64,000 nt of DNA. It comes from Tyto alba. Its lineage: Eukaryota; Chordata; Aves; Strigiformes; Tytonidae. Below are positions 1-12,991 of the stretch, in pieces. The stretch is taken from contig NW_024881296.1 in the NCBI RefSeq assembly GCF_018691265.1, positions 7,719,427-7,783,426 on the forward strand, given 5' to 3'. The translations under genes were made by a program, and so were the position numbers. The notes beneath the pieces were generated by a model. It was given only the letters and a program-made list of their open reading frames with translations, had not been told where the DNA came from and ran no database searches. The first letter of the stretch is position 1, and each line of letters starts with the position of its first letter.

Positions 1-3000
1 TAGGTGCCAGAACTAGGAATTGAGCTTCCATTTCTGTGTCCACCACAAATTTTTGGTGATATTAATTAAATCTCTCTCTGAAGATGTACTGTCACCACCT
101 AAAAGATAGAATTGAATCTACCTGCAGCACAGAGAAATGCTGTTTTCATAGAAGTGATTTGAGGCTGGAAACTATCAGAAATAGCAGTGACGTGCAGGTT
201 GCTGCCAATTCCCACCACCTTCTGACACGAAGCATCCAGTGTCACACCTCAGGGATCTCTTATTGTCTTCAAATGGAATAGGAATTTAGGAATCAATTTA
301 GCTCACCTTAAAACACACATTCCAAACTACTGTCTTTGGCAGTTTTGACCAGGTTCTTAATTACCCATGTGTATTGCCTGCAGTCTAGAACTAAGCAACC
401 AATTTGAAGGGAGATTACTGCACTTCACAGTGAAAGAGCTGCCCCTTGGATGGATTTATGACTTTAATGAGCTCCACGAGATGTTATCTTGTTGCAGATA
501 AACTAGAACTGTTAATTCACGTGGAAAATGCTGGGAATTGCCTAGAAATTATTTAAACACAGTTTGAACATCTGGTTTCTGGAGAAAAAGGAAACTTATA
601 TTACTTTTCAGCCACCAACCTCCACCAATACTATGTTTAGAAAAGGAAAATATAACACAAGTGTTTATGCATAAATTACTCAAATTTTGAACTGTGTTCA
701 TTATATTTGCATCTAACAATGACCCATAGAGTTGAGGTGGGAGAGGAGTGAGGAGGCAACCGTTTTCAGAAGCTTCTCTATAGCTTGACAATTAGAGCAG
801 GAGCTGCAAACTAGCCAGAACTAGAAGCTGCACAATGAATTACCAAAGCCTGCAAAGCTTCATCACTTCTCACGAGACAAGAAGAGCTGAAAGTTTCCAA
901 TTGTTGTATGTGGCATGGAGGCTCCTGGGCCTCTTGTCCAGAAGGAACAGGTCCTTCTCCAGGTTCCCAGCTTGCTGCTGGAGAGAACAGCCACAAAATG
1001 AAAGCCGTGTCACCCACTCACAACTCTGCAGCACTTGTTGGTCTTGTTTCAAATGATGGTAGCTCAGCATCCCTACTAAATGTTGTTATGGTGACAGTGG
1101 AAATCTAACACTGAGCACTAAATCTGTCTGCTTATCTACCACTAACAGTCCTGCTGTGTACAACATCAAAAGAAAGGGAACCCATGAGTTGTTTTTTAAA
1201 ACCTCCTCAATGATCAAAGAGGATAGAGACTACAAAACTGATCTTCTATTAAAATTTTAATGCTGAGCTTGATCCCAGGTAGAGGAAGGGAGGTAGATAA
1301 GTCTCTTTATACAGCTCTACAGCTAGATCCTTTGCTTGTTTAGGGCCTGTTCATGTTCCAGCAGAAGATGGCAAAAATGCCCTACCACCGGGTGAGCAGC
1401 CTCCAGCAGGGCCCACAGCACAGCTGGTGCTGCAGCTCTGAGAATAAGCTGATCAATGCTGTGGTCTGGAGCTACGTGTGTGTGTGTGTGTGCAGACACA
1501 TGCACCTTGTTGGGAAGGCACTAACAGAGGGTAACAACATGTATATGCTGGCACTGGGCAGTTTCACACCCCAGAATTGCACGGTTCGCTCTCAGGGATA
1601 TTTTCTTATCTCTCCCTTCAGCTCTTACTGCCCTTTGCTTAACGCTGGCAGCAATTGTGTCTGTGTAGGTAAATATCTTAAAAATAAATAAAAATCACCT
1701 GGTGCTTAGGAAAGGTATAGAAAGGAAGTGGGGGGAGGTGAACTTTTTTAAACTCAAGTTAAAAAACATAATCGATATGTTCAGTGTAGGTGTACACCAT
1801 AATTGCACATTACTTTTTTATCCCCATTAAAAAATGGTCACAGCCACATAAGAGGTCTTAAATTCCCTCCTTTATATCACATGCATTTTCTGTAAATCAG
1901 TGTAGTTGGTTTCTTGATAACCTCTCCAGTGTATGTGTGCTTGTCTTGTTGGTCTGTGTCAAGCAATACCACAACACAGGTGGCACTAGATGAAAACCCC
2001 TGCAGTCAGCTGGACCCCAAGGTGATGAGAGGGTGCTCTGCAGTCATCCTGCATGTTCCAGAACAAGGTAACAGAGGTCAGGCTGAACTTTGGAAGGAAA
2101 CGCCATGCTGATAACTCTTACCACTGGTAGACAACTATAGCCCTTGTCTGATGCTCAGCAATTGGGATTCCGTGGTCATCCGAGTTCTTAAGGATGCTCA
2201 AGGGTTTTCTCCTCCCAAAGCTTCCTTTCCCACTTCTGAGTAGTGGGAGGAAGTCCTGTGTTTTTCTTGGTACTTTCTACTTTTTCTTTGTGATTTGGCT
2301 GCTTCCGTTTTGTCATTTTGATGACTGCCTCTTGCATGTGGTGAAGTTGGAGCCAGGGAAGCAGGCAAACAGTGCTCCACATCGCACTCCCCTGCATTGC
2401 AGACTGCAAGGAAATCTTTTTTGTGCTTCATTTGTATCTTTACAAAATGTCACCAAAGAATCTTATCAAAAGTTAGAGCTACAAACTGCATTTTTGAAGA
2501 GCATGACACAGATAATATTCTCCAGAGCTCTGAACTGGCTCATACACAATAGAGCTGATGAGCATCCATGGGCAAGGCATGAGAATCAGGAGTAACTTAA
2601 TTTTATCAGATGAAATGATAGCTTAACTCTGGAGGGGGTGGAAAAAGGGCTCATTCTTAACCAGAGAATGAGCATTCAGAAAAGAGAAAACAAGTCATTA
2701 CCTAGGCTCCAGGATTTATTTATTTTCAATCTTGTTTGACAACTAAAATGTAATAAAAGGGAAAAACCAAGGAGGCTGCAAATAATGGGGTAGCTATTGA
2801 CTAATGAAACACAAAACAATAAATGGAATAATAGGAGCAACTGCAACAACACTTCTCTGGAAATCTAATACTGAGACTGTGTTTTTCTCTGGCATGATTT
2901 TGGCCTGGCACATGAAATGGCTGCTGCCAGTGAGCAGTGGAGATTGAGGCTGCCACCATGGAGAACAGAGATGGACAAGGCAGCGTTCATCCCTTGACAG

Positions 3001-6000
3001 ATGTGTGTCTAGCTACTTTCATACTGGTGGTGGAGGCTCCAGCAAAATTCCTAAGTGAGGCACTTCTATGTTCTAACTATCCTTACCAAAACAAAATTTT
3101 TGCTCAGTATCTAAACTGTAATTTTTTTTTGCTGAGATGTGAGGCCCTTCTTCTGTCCCAGGCAAACAGGAAAATTAATGTATTGTCTCTTTCTGAGAAC
3201 AAATAGCTTTAAGGGATTCATACTAGACTTCACCCTAGTCCCAGTCTAAAAACGACAGCACAGGTGGAATATTCTTGCTGCATCCAGTCTGTTTATAATC
3301 TGATCTGATAACATGAGTAAAAGAGATGCCACACTGCGCAGTCCTATTGCCCCCTGAGAATAAAATAGGTGATAAAGTGAAAACAATTCCCCCTTTTTCT
3401 CTGTTCATAAAGCAGTAAGTATCTTCTAAATAGTGAACCTTTGTTCACGCTGCTGATGCACAAGCCTGAAAAATAACTTTAATCCCTAGGCTGTCTCATG
3501 GGGAGCGTGTGTGGGTTTTTTCATAAACCTTTGCAAATGATCTGGTGGTGTGTTGTCATGATAGATGCAGGTTCCCTTAGTGTCAAGATTTTCTCTTTGG
3601 AGTATAAGTGCACTCTGGAAGAACTGGGAGGCAGCTAGGATTTTTGCATATTTTCTCCTAGTGCAGATGTTCTTTTTTTGTTGTTTTCTGTTTTGCAAGG
3701 TCTAGTTACTAATTGTATGATGGTCTAATAAAGTCACCACTCAGATTTATTATCTGGCAAAATTGTTAAATAAGCACAAATACTGTTCATCAGCTTAAGT
3801 TAAAGATCTTGTTTCAGTCAATGTAAACCTTTCATCAGTTATTTTGTAGAATTTTTGGTTTTACTTGTCCTCCTATCACATGATACCTCAATACTAAAAT
3901 AATATAAGCACGTGCTGCAAAACTACTAATTACAGAAGAAAGGGGAATATTTAATCTTTAGTGGGAGATATACCAGAGCCTAGAATTAGCTTGCAAGCCT
4001 ATGGATTATTACAATGTCAGAAAAATTGCTGTTAATAACTTGCATGTTTGTATAGCTCTTCAACTGCATGAGCAGAGCTGAATATTTCTGTTGAGGTTTT
4101 TCATCTGACTGTTCAGATTAGGCTTAAAAAAAAATGGCTTCTGTACAGTACAATATCTCTGCTTGTGTGTGATATTAAGGAATGTTATAGCTGATAAAGC
4201 AGAGAACACTCTTAGCTACGGGAGGAGAGAGGGAAGGGAGCTGTTACTCAGCTCTGCAAGGACAAGGTAGTGTTTTATGGACTAATGCAACACGAAGTGA
4301 ACTTGAGGGGTGGGAAAAGACATGGCCACCTCAGCAACTGCATGGTGTGAGTGGGCTTTTGTCTTGAATGGTATCATGGTGACTCACAACAGAGCAGGTT
4401 GGGAGGAGAAGGCACAAAAAAAGGCCCGTTTATTTATGAGAACAAAATGAAAAAATACAATCTCAGGCCATAATTGGTGCCAAAAGACAGGCTAAAATCT
4501 GTTCTGATGAGGATTTATTTTGTTTTAGTAGGGAAACACCATATTTAAGGTTACGAGACATTAATTTTAGTAGCAGCTGAGAGTTAAAACTCTACGTATA
4601 TATGTGTGTGAGTACCGGAGGATGTCAAAACACTATCTGCAGCTCAGTGTTCATACAGTAATAATGGCTGTGTTTTATAGGGGCTATTTTAATTCCCTTT
4701 CAATGTTTTCAAGAAATACGTTGAAGGCAATATAAAAATCCCATGTGAGATACAAAGGGCGCAAATTACCTCTTCAGTGCACAGTAAAGCATAAAACGTT
4801 GCTGTTTTTCAACTTTTTAATGTGTGAAACCTCAACTGCTTCATCCGTATGTTGTGTAGCAGGAGAAAAAAAGAAAATAAAAATTAATTATTCTAATTTT
4901 TCTTTCTTTAGCTATTTGATACAACTAAAATTGATATTTCTGCAAGCCTTTTAAAAAAAATCCTATTTGGGAAGTTTGCAATATCCTTGTTTTTTCTATT
5001 TACTACAGATCCTAACAAAAGAATCTCAAGGTTAGCATTTTTGCTTATCTTTATGGCCAAATACTCAATTAAAAAACCCACAGTGGCGTGAATAATGTTT
5101 CTCTCCTCTAGTCTTTCTCACAGGTCCTCAGTCTCACATAGCACTCTCATTTCCTGAAGTGCCACGGAATCCTACAGCCTAGGAAACCTTTTTGTGATTT
5201 TCGTCTCTGGATTACTATTTCAAGGACAATGTTTATATTTCAAGGCAGTCAAGGTGAGTGTCCTTTTCCTAATAAAGATATCTAAGCATAGTGTGATCTC
5301 TTCCTTACCTTCATATATGGTTTTAGCTTGCCGTCCATGTACTGCCTCCTGTTTATCACATTGCTAATACGGCTTTATTTGGTTTTGCTGGATTTTCTCA
5401 CATTCACCTATTTTTACTAGAATAGGAATTTTTCATGGGCCAACAAAGGAAAACTTATATATAAAGGAAAACCTTTAGCTCAAAACCAATAAAGGCAGCC
5501 TAGAAAATGGAATATAAAAATGTACTTTAAAAGAAACATTACCAACAAAGGAACACCAGGATCTACTGACTTTTAAGAAGTTTTAATGTGCTCATCTTAA
5601 GCAAAATCAGAGGAAGTTAAGATACTTGCAATAAATTTTTCTTGCAGTCACATTTCTTTTGAAAATATGATTAAATGATTGATTATAAAAATCATGCCAC
5701 TCTTCTAAATGAGAGCCTACCTGTGAATTCAGAAGCTATACATTGGAGGCAACTCCATTAAGCTGGTGAAGTTTCACCAGCATGAAATAAATCAGATTAA
5801 TTGAGCTTGGTGGATAACTTTGCCTTAAATTTTAATGACTTGAAACTAGTTTGCTTGAGCACTTCCCATTTCTGTTGAGAAATGCAGATGCTGGTGTCTA
5901 CATACAAAACACCTATTTCCATTTGGACAACCAATTGTAAAGAATGTTTTATTTACCTGGGAAATTCACTCTACATGTTTAAGTAAATAATCTAAACAGT

Positions 6001-7780
6001 GTTTCCAGAACAAAAGTTTGAGATCTGTTTTATAGGCTGTTGTGTATGAGAATTATAATGCAATTTACTTGACCATATAACTTTCTGTAGTTATGTGGGC
6101 CATACATGTATGATTTTAAACAGCAATGATGACATTAATCTTGATCTTTGTGATGTTTTGATAGGCGTGATCGTGCACAACTGGTGCTTTCCATCCACTT
6201 TCTCCATGTCTTTCTGAGCTCCAATTGCTTATACAGAATGTGAGGCATTAGTGAAAGTGCTGTGGTGGGTCTGTATCAATTATTGTAAATTAAAACTTAC
6301 CTTTAGACCAACAGGTGATGCTAGTGTACTTTCAGCTACCAAAGAAAAATGCTAGAGGATGCTAGTGTATGAGGCTTTTTACAAACTAAGCTTTTGTATC
6401 TAGGTTCCCAATCAGCATGCACAGCAAAATCAACCTTGATGCATTGAATTACACAAGGAGAAGCCATGTTATTTAACATATTGTTCTGTGCAGAAAGCAG
6501 CTCTAGCATGAATGGGCAGGAGGGGGAAGTCTGGACAGTTCAGGACTACAGATTTTGCAAGGTCATCTTCTCCTGACTCAACCTTTAAGAATATGATTTA
6601 AAAGCTCTCTGACTTTTCTCAGCAAATGCCCTTTGGCAGGATTAAACTGCACCGCTGCCAATCCAGCTCAATACCAAGCATGTTAATGAGGTGTCTTGGC
6701 CTTTTTATTAATTCTACAAGCAGGATAGTCCATTCAGCAGTGACTGAGAAAGTTTAATCAAATAATCTCATTGTTCCAAATTTATCACCACAATAAAAGA
6801 ATCTACTAAAGAAATACAAGATGAAAGAACTCATTTTTTTAATGCTATATCACTTTATATTAAGAAGCAGTGCAGCTTCGAGGCTCACAGTAGAGCTAAC
6901 ATCTGCCCCTATGTGCGTGTATAGTATATAAGGGTGTTGCTGTCTACAGGAGAGATCTGCACAGTACCTCTGCAAATTGCCCATGGTTCTTACTGTTACT
7001 TTCACTAAAAATTTATAATGTTAACAGATTCTTTTTAATTAAGTCTTTTCATTTCAAAAAACAGCTGGGAAAAGCACAGTGAAATACTGTCTTTATCTAT
7101 GATACGATGAAATATATTAATTGTAGATGACAAAAGGTGAAGAGAGGACACCTGTTTGCATATGGTAGGGAGACATGGGGTTGGGGTTGGTGTAGCAGAA
7201 TACTTGTAGCAGCTTCCAAAATTATTTCCAGAAGATCTGGAAAAATGAGTGCGGTTAACTTATGAATTAGGGTTCGAAATGCACACATGGAAGTAAGTGG
7301 CTATGCCCTACACTATAGAACCATATGGCAAAAGTGCAATGCTCCTTGATCTTCTATGCTCCCAGATCAAAAATTCAGCTGTGGGATTTTTAATGTTTCA
7401 GACACATGAGCAGCTTCAAACAGCTGCTATTAATTTTATACAGTAAATTTGCCTGTCAAATCAGTCTCCAAGTGGTCCTTTCTCTTCAGAAATCTCTCCT
7501 GCTGAGAAAGCTGCACAGTCCAAGGCTAGTGACACATTTTCTGCATTAAAAAAAGTGTCAACTTTAAAAAACATCTTCAAAGCTGGGAAAACAAGAGTTT
7601 ATCTGAAGAGTAAGAATTATCAGACTTTTCTTGGGGCTAGCACACCTTCCAGATAAGCAACTTTAAACATAATATGAATATTGTGCTCTCGTTTGCCAAA
7701 GCAACTGCCTTCCCTGAGCACAAATCCATTATTTCATTCCATTATTTCAAATGCTCTCCCCTATATCTTTGTGGACATTG
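1..7780. other. non-coding DNA upstream of the gene; no gene seen
   Basis: AT-rich sequence with only short, unrelated open frames (the longest about 133 codons) that show no domain, codon bias or splice-supported extension. Minor features are a (GT)n run at 1475-1492 and several A- or T-runs. I recognise no transposon family here. Distal regulatory elements may be present but cannot be called by eye. Confidence 0.6.
1475..1492. repeat. (GT)n microsatellite
   Basis: About nine GT dinucleotides followed by GCAGACACATGC. This is a simple repeat inside otherwise unremarkable sequence. Confidence 0.85.
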
Positions 7781-7824
7781 TTTTTTATTTATTTATTTAT
7801 TTATTTATTTATTTTTTATTTTTC
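7781..7824. repeat. (TTTA)n microsatellite
   Basis: T-run followed by about eight TTTA units and a degenerate T-rich end. It generates the leucine/isoleucine/phenylalanine-rich artefactual open frames around 7674-8001. Confidence 0.9.
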
Positions 7825-10800
7825 CCCTCTGTGGGTTTTCATGGGCTAGCCAGGGTAGATCACTGTTACTATGACTTTCCCTTCTTCCTTATTCCCTGCT
7901 TGTTTGGCCTCTCAGCCAAACTCCTGCAAAAAGGACAAACTAGGAATGATACACAAATAAACACAGAAAACTTGCAAGACCAGTATCTAGCCTTTCCTTA
8001 ACTTCTGTTTCATAGCCCATTATTTCTGGTACAAATTACTTGAAACGGCAGAACACGAAGGGATACCAAGGCTATGTAGAACACAGATTGACTTTGAGAT
8101 TCGAGCCTCTGGCATTTCTCAAAATATGTGATACTGAAGAGGTCTGCTGTTCTGTATTTCTGTCACTGACACCTCCTACAGCCCCTTTGGGGCCTCTTGC
8201 TGGAGGAAGGAAATGTTAAAATTTTCCTGATCTTTGCATTTCATTTTTTCGATTTGAACTGGGAAGAGAGGCAATGGCAGGGCTCGTATTCCACCAAGAC
8301 ATGATGAGATGTCCTAAATTAACTTTTTCTGCACTCCTCATCTAACAATTGGTAGCGAAACAAAAAATACACCTATTTTCAATTCCAAATATGAGACTTA
8401 TGTTTTCCACTGTGTCTGGCAAAGAAGAAACTGAACAATTTCTATTCAAAGTAGCAGATTAAAATCAGCGTTCTATAAAGCAGCATACCTCCCAAGCACT
8501 TGGACACTGACTCTGTATGTCCCTTCCTGACTACAAGAGGCAACTCCCGCATAATTTCCAGAACTTCCCAGTTGCTTTCTGCAAGGAGTCATGTCAGAAA
8601 TTCTGATGCTTGTTTGGTTTTGCCCTGTGCATTGCAGGGGTCTCAGAACAATGTGGGAGCTCACGTGAAAAATGTGCTGCAACTTGTCTGAAATTCATCT
8701 GACTGCTCTCTCAAGCACAGTGTCCATATTCCTACTTGAAAGACCGACTGTGAGTTTGTTGCAGGTGGTCGGGCTGATTTTTGCTTGTTATTCAGTCTTG
8801 CATTTGGCCATTCTCTGCCTGCTCTAACAGTTTTTCTTGGTTCTCCAAGCTTATTTAAACCATTTAAAAGTGGTACTAAATATTTAAAAACACAAATGCA
8901 AGAAAAGATTATCCAGTATAGACTAGAAAGTTTCTAGCTAGCTATTTTTTTTTTGTTGCTGATTCAAAATATTTTGTGTGAAATAGAGTATGTTGCACTT
9001 CTTATGAGTCTGAATAGCATACGCAAATTAGTCCCACTGATTGAGCTGGAGCCACTTTGGATATACAGTAGCATTATATTCCTGTGGATGTAAAATTTGA
9101 CCCCAGCTAAAGAAAATTAAGTTTTGCTGTACATGCATTTCCATATACTGTATAGGACTTTTATCATGTGTATTATATTTCTGTCTAACACCCAGAAACC
9201 CCTGGTGTGGGAACCTCTGATTAATGACTCAGGTATATGCCTTTAGTGCTAAGCATAAAAATACTAAGAAGCAGGAACATCCATCAGCTACGGAAGATTC
9301 ATTTAGAGGAGTACTTGCTTAAGGAGGGAGTTGGGTTGTCTTCTAAAGACTCAGTTTCTAGGGGTGATTTTTATGAACTGGAGAAGAGGGAACACATCAG
9401 CTTCATGCTGTAGATTCTGCAGTTGTGATTATTTTGTTGCCTGATGAAATACCTTTGCTATCTTATGCTACTACTTTCACTGTATCCTAAAATGTAAAAC
9501 TCTCATCTGGGGGTAGGGGGTAGAAATAAAAAAATTAACTTACCTTTCTCATTAAATCAGTAGCATTTTGATAAGTGTAAATTTCCATCCCAGACAAACT
9601 TTTGGCAAGCTAGTACTGATGGGAGGGGAAAATAAATACAGGTTAAATTATATTTTCCTCTGACATGGCATCATGTAGTAGAAAACATAATGCTAATCTA
9701 ATATATCTTACTGGCTGTGCCTTTTATGAGCTGACTATCCATCAAGCATATAATTTCATGTTGTCTGGAAAAAAAAAAAAGTATACCTAACAGGACAGAA
9801 TAAGTTGCCACACTCTGGAATAAGTACTAATTGTTCCTTTGCTATAGGGCTCTGCCATTTTAAAAAATACACTATTTTCTACCTATATTAAAATAAAAAA
9901 TACACTATATTCTACCTGTCTGGATGTTTGTAGGTGTTTTATTAAAGTAAAGCATTAGTAAGAGGTTCAGAAAAGCTGTTTATAGTAGTCCCAGCTTCAT
10001 GTTGCATACAATGCTAGGTGGCTCAAACTTAAACCCAGAGTCAAATCCTGCTCCATTTTGCACACTATTCCCTAAATAGGTATATACTGTTTAGCATATG
10101 TTTTCTTTTCAACATGTTTCTTACTTTTGGTAACATTGCTAGTATACTACATTATTTTCTCTCCTCATATTAAGTATCTTAAGTAGCTCCATAACTCTAC
10201 AAATTCCAAATCATGTGGGATCCCACACTTTACAATATGGTTCTGGATGTTAAAATATAATGTCTCAGTTTTAGCTACAATGCTTAAACATAATTAAAAT
10301 AATATACATAAGAATTTTTACTTGCATGTCTCCAGCAGCTGCATATTTTTTAAGAAGAAACATCACTTACAGCCAGGTTTGGTAAGATCCTAAGAGCTAG
10401 CAATGTTGACATTGCCTCTCACTACAATTTTGAGATGTCATCTTTATTAAACATTTCAGTGAACTTTAAAATTTTCACTCTCATGCATTTTTTTTTTCTC
10501 TCTTGCAAGATGCATGCTCACTTCAGGTTTGTCAGCAATGCCACCCAAGCTGTCCAGAGTCACTTGCCTGCTTGACAGGAGAAAGTATTAACACTCATCC
10601 ATCATTTCATCTACACCTTGAAATGACAGCAGCTGGGAAAGACTATAACAGCAGAAACCCAATCTCTATTGGACAGAGGAATGAGAGTGTTCTGGCATAT
10701 TAAAGTGGAGATGTGTGAAGCAGTGCCTCTGACTTCCATGGCTCCTCCCAGCGGCTCCAGAAAACGAGCAGCCAACTACTTCAGTGACGGAGGCAGAATT

Positions 10801-11919
10801 TCTAGCAGGGCTGACCAAGCCCCTGCTAGTCTGCGACAGCCCCTGCCCAGAGGTGGGCGAGTGCTCAGCAGGTGCCACCACTTGGCTCGTCAACAATGTC
10901 GCTTGCTTGGTTGTTGGAACCTTTGCTTGCTCTCAGACTCAGAACTTTCTACTGTTTTCTCATGCCAATGTGAATTAGCCCTGTACAGAGCACAGCCAGC
11001 CCAGGTTTACGTTTTCGCTCCAGTATTGTGTTATTTTTGGTATACTTTGAGAATCTTGTAGCTATAATAATGGAGGAATTTGACATTAGATACATGCAGT
11101 ATTACAGGAGGCAATTCTCAGATGAAATCCTATCCTTGTCCATCACTTAAAGCCAGAGAGAGCATGGGCTCTGCATATGGAACAGTGCCAGACTTTGGAG
11201 GCCTTACTGAAATGTTTAATCCCATTCATGCCTGTTGTTACCGCTACTCCAGCCCTGGATGCTTTAACCAAGACTTAAACCAGTAATCAGTATTTGTAGA
11301 TCTAGTGAGCATTGTGTTTTCCTCCTCTACCTCTTAACCTAGATTGGCCTTTTGCATTGGTTTGTGGACCTTGCCAGGAGCTCTGTCACTCTGCAGGCAG
11401 GCAGCGCCGGATGCCTGCACTGTAACTCTCTGCGGGCGCTGCTGGACCGCTGCTGTTCACCTGGGCTGGATTTTGGAACTGACCCCCTCAGCAACAACCC
11501 CTTCTGCTTTCACAGGCTTGAAATAAGGGTTGCAGGGGAAGTAAAATAGATTTAGTGCATTATTTAGTGCATGCGTGCTTAAGATGATAATTAGTTCGGT
11601 TTTCATCTGCTGGAGACCTTTTTACTTTCCCTTTCTGCGGTAACGGTGCGGTGATCCTGCAATGTTAACTTCAGTGGCGGGGAGAGGTTGCATCTAACTG
11701 ATACAGCCCGCCTCCCCATTCCGCACTTCGGTGTTTTAATGCTCCCGGTAAATTGAGCTCGTGCAGTGGTGAAAGGGAACAATCTTTTCTCCTCAGTATT
11801 TTTTTTTTTTCTCCTGTGAGACACATACGCGAAAAATTCTTTAAGTTCAACTACTTGTAGGTGATCGAGTTTTGTCCGAGTATCTACTACCGAATTTTAA
11901 TTTTTTTCGCTTGTGAATA
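7825..11919. other. non-coding DNA immediately upstream of the CpG island; no gene seen
   Basis: AT-rich until about 10.7 kb. GC then rises locally at about 10740-10960 and 11380-11500 before the island itself. These two patches contain CpGs and might be upstream promoter shore or an alternative 5' exon, but no reading frame is convincing. A small tandem duplication lies at 9862-9918. Confidence 0.55.
9862..9918. repeat. two-copy tandem duplication of about 33 bp
   Basis: The block AAAAAATACACTATTTTCTA with its flank is repeated directly downstream with a single-base difference in the shared core (TATTTT versus TATATT), separated by a short A/T-rich spacer. It probably arose by replication slippage. 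Confidence 0.75.
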
Positions 11920-12283
11920 AAGCGCACGTACACGGCACGCGCCTACGCCCACGCGCCCCTGCAAGCTTAACCACTCGGGCGAGGTGCGTGCGCGCTTCCC
12001 GCCGGGGGACCGCCCCACGGCTGCGGGGGCGCAGCCCACCCGTGCCCCGGCTCCCTCGCTCCACCGCTCCTTCCTTAACGGGCGCCGGGCGAGGAGGCGC
12101 ACCGCCACGAACGACCGCGGCCCCTAGCCCCAGAGCCGCGCTCCCTCCGGGGCGGCCGCCCCCGCCTCGCCCCCCTGCCCGGCGGCTCGGGTCCCACCGC
12201 CCCGGCGCCGGGAGGGGGCCCCGGGAGCGAGCACCGGGCGCGCCCCCGCCGGGCCCGGCTGCCCCCGCCCCGCGGCCGCCCGC

Positions 12284-12297
12284 CCGCCAGGGGGCAG
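12284..12297 (+). promoter_or_regulatory. CTCF-like binding motif, plus orientation
   Basis: CCGCCAGGGGGCAG matches the vertebrate CTCF core (CCASYAGRKGGCRS) at all but one position, an A-to-G change that is commonly tolerated. It sits in the CpG island about 335 bp upstream of the start codon and faces the second motif at 12328. Occupancy is inferred only. Confidence 0.55.
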
Positions 12298-12327
12298 AGC
12301 GGCACGGGCGGTTGGCGGGGCGGCGGG

Positions 12328-12341
12328 GCTCCCCCTGCTGG
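12328..12341 (-). promoter_or_regulatory. CTCF-like binding motif, minus orientation
   Basis: Read on the minus strand this is CCAGCAGGGGGAGC, which matches the CTCF core except for one C-to-A change in the GGC block. It is 30 bp from the plus-oriented motif, giving a convergent pair in the promoter island. Occupancy is inferred. Confidence 0.5.
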
Positions 12342-12522
12342 CGGCCAGCGGCAGCGCGCGGGGGGGGCGCGGAGCGCGCCCTGCCCGGCCCGGCCCCCGC
12401 CGCCGGCGTTAGCGGGCGGCAGCGCCTCGCAGGCGGCACCGGCGGTCCCGCCGCCTCCCGGCCCGCCTCTCCCGCCGGCGGCCAGCGCCAGCCCGGGGGA
12501 CCCTCTGCATCCCCGCGCCTTC

Positions 12523-12554
12523 CTTCCTTCCTTCCTTCTTCCTTCCTTCCTGCC
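12523..12554. repeat. (TTCC)n microsatellite in the presumed 5' UTR or promoter
   Basis: An interrupted run of TTCC/TTCTTCC units, a pyrimidine tract about 80-110 bp upstream of the start codon. It may be transcribed as 5' UTR. It also creates spurious minus-strand open frames rich in GRK residues. Confidence 0.85.
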
Positions 12555-12632
12555 TCTTTCCCGGCCGGTGTGCGCCGCCGGCTCGCCCCGCCGTGAAGTC
12601 TGGGCGCCCCCCAGCCATCGCTGCTGCTCCCC

Positions 12633-12685
12633 ATGGGGATCCGGGAGTTCCCCAACGGCTCCGCGCGGGGCAAAGCCGCCACCCT
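12633..12685 (+). CDS. first coding exon of an unidentified protein-coding gene
   Basis: ATG at 12633 has G at +4 and C at -3 (a moderate start context). An in-frame TGA at 12594-12596 shows the frame does not extend further upstream. The exon encodes 17 whole codons (MGIREFPNGSARGKAAT) plus two bases and ends at a near-perfect donor (CT|GTGAGTAA). The next exon's acceptor restores the frame exactly, making codon 18 CTC (Leu). There is no signal peptide or membrane segment. Although the protein begins Met-Gly, residue 6 is Phe, so a standard N-myristoylation signal is not supported. I do not recognise the protein. An alternative start at Met20, in exon 2 (12996), is possible. Confidence 0.72.
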
Positions 12686-12991
12686 GTGAGTAACCGCTGC
12701 GGGGCCGGGCGGGCGGGCTGGGAGGGACGGGGACACCCCACCCCACCCCACCCCACCCCACCTCACCTCACCTCCCCTCAGCCGGCGGCGCCGCCCGCCC
12801 CCGGGGGTCGCGCCGGTGGAGGGCGGCGTGGAAAGTTTGCGGCGCCGCGGCCGCCGGGCCCGCTCACCTGCCGGCGGAGGTCCCGCCGCCAACTTCGCTC
12901 CGGGCCGGCGGGAGGGCAGTGGCCCCCCCCCCCCTAAATGCCTCCCTCACCCCCCACTCCTCCCCGCTGACGCCCCTCTCCCGGCCCCCAG
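12686..12991 (+). other. intron 1 of the unidentified gene (306 bp)
   Basis: Short GC-rich intron bounded by GTGAGTAA at the donor and CCCCCAG at the acceptor. It carries a CCCCA/CCTCA tandem tract (12734-12780) and a run of 12 C (12923-12934) shortly before the acceptor. Both make quadruplex-capable G-runs on the minus strand. The phase (2 bases before, 1 after) is consistent with an open joined frame. Confidence 0.75.
12734..12780. repeat. (CCCCA)n / (CCTCA)n tract in intron 1
   Basis: At least four CCCCA units grade into CCTCA units. The complementary strand has repeated GGGG blocks with 1-nt loops, an ideal G-quadruplex arrangement. It lies 50 bp downstream of the first splice donor. Confidence 0.85.

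Noticed and set aside
11897..12892. 331-codon minus-strand open frame across the CpG island (and overlapping frames on both strands)
   Set aside because: GC-rich DNA lacks stop codons in several frames at once. The translation is Arg/Gly/Pro/Ala low complexity with no domain, and it overlaps the supported plus-strand exons and the TTCC repeat.
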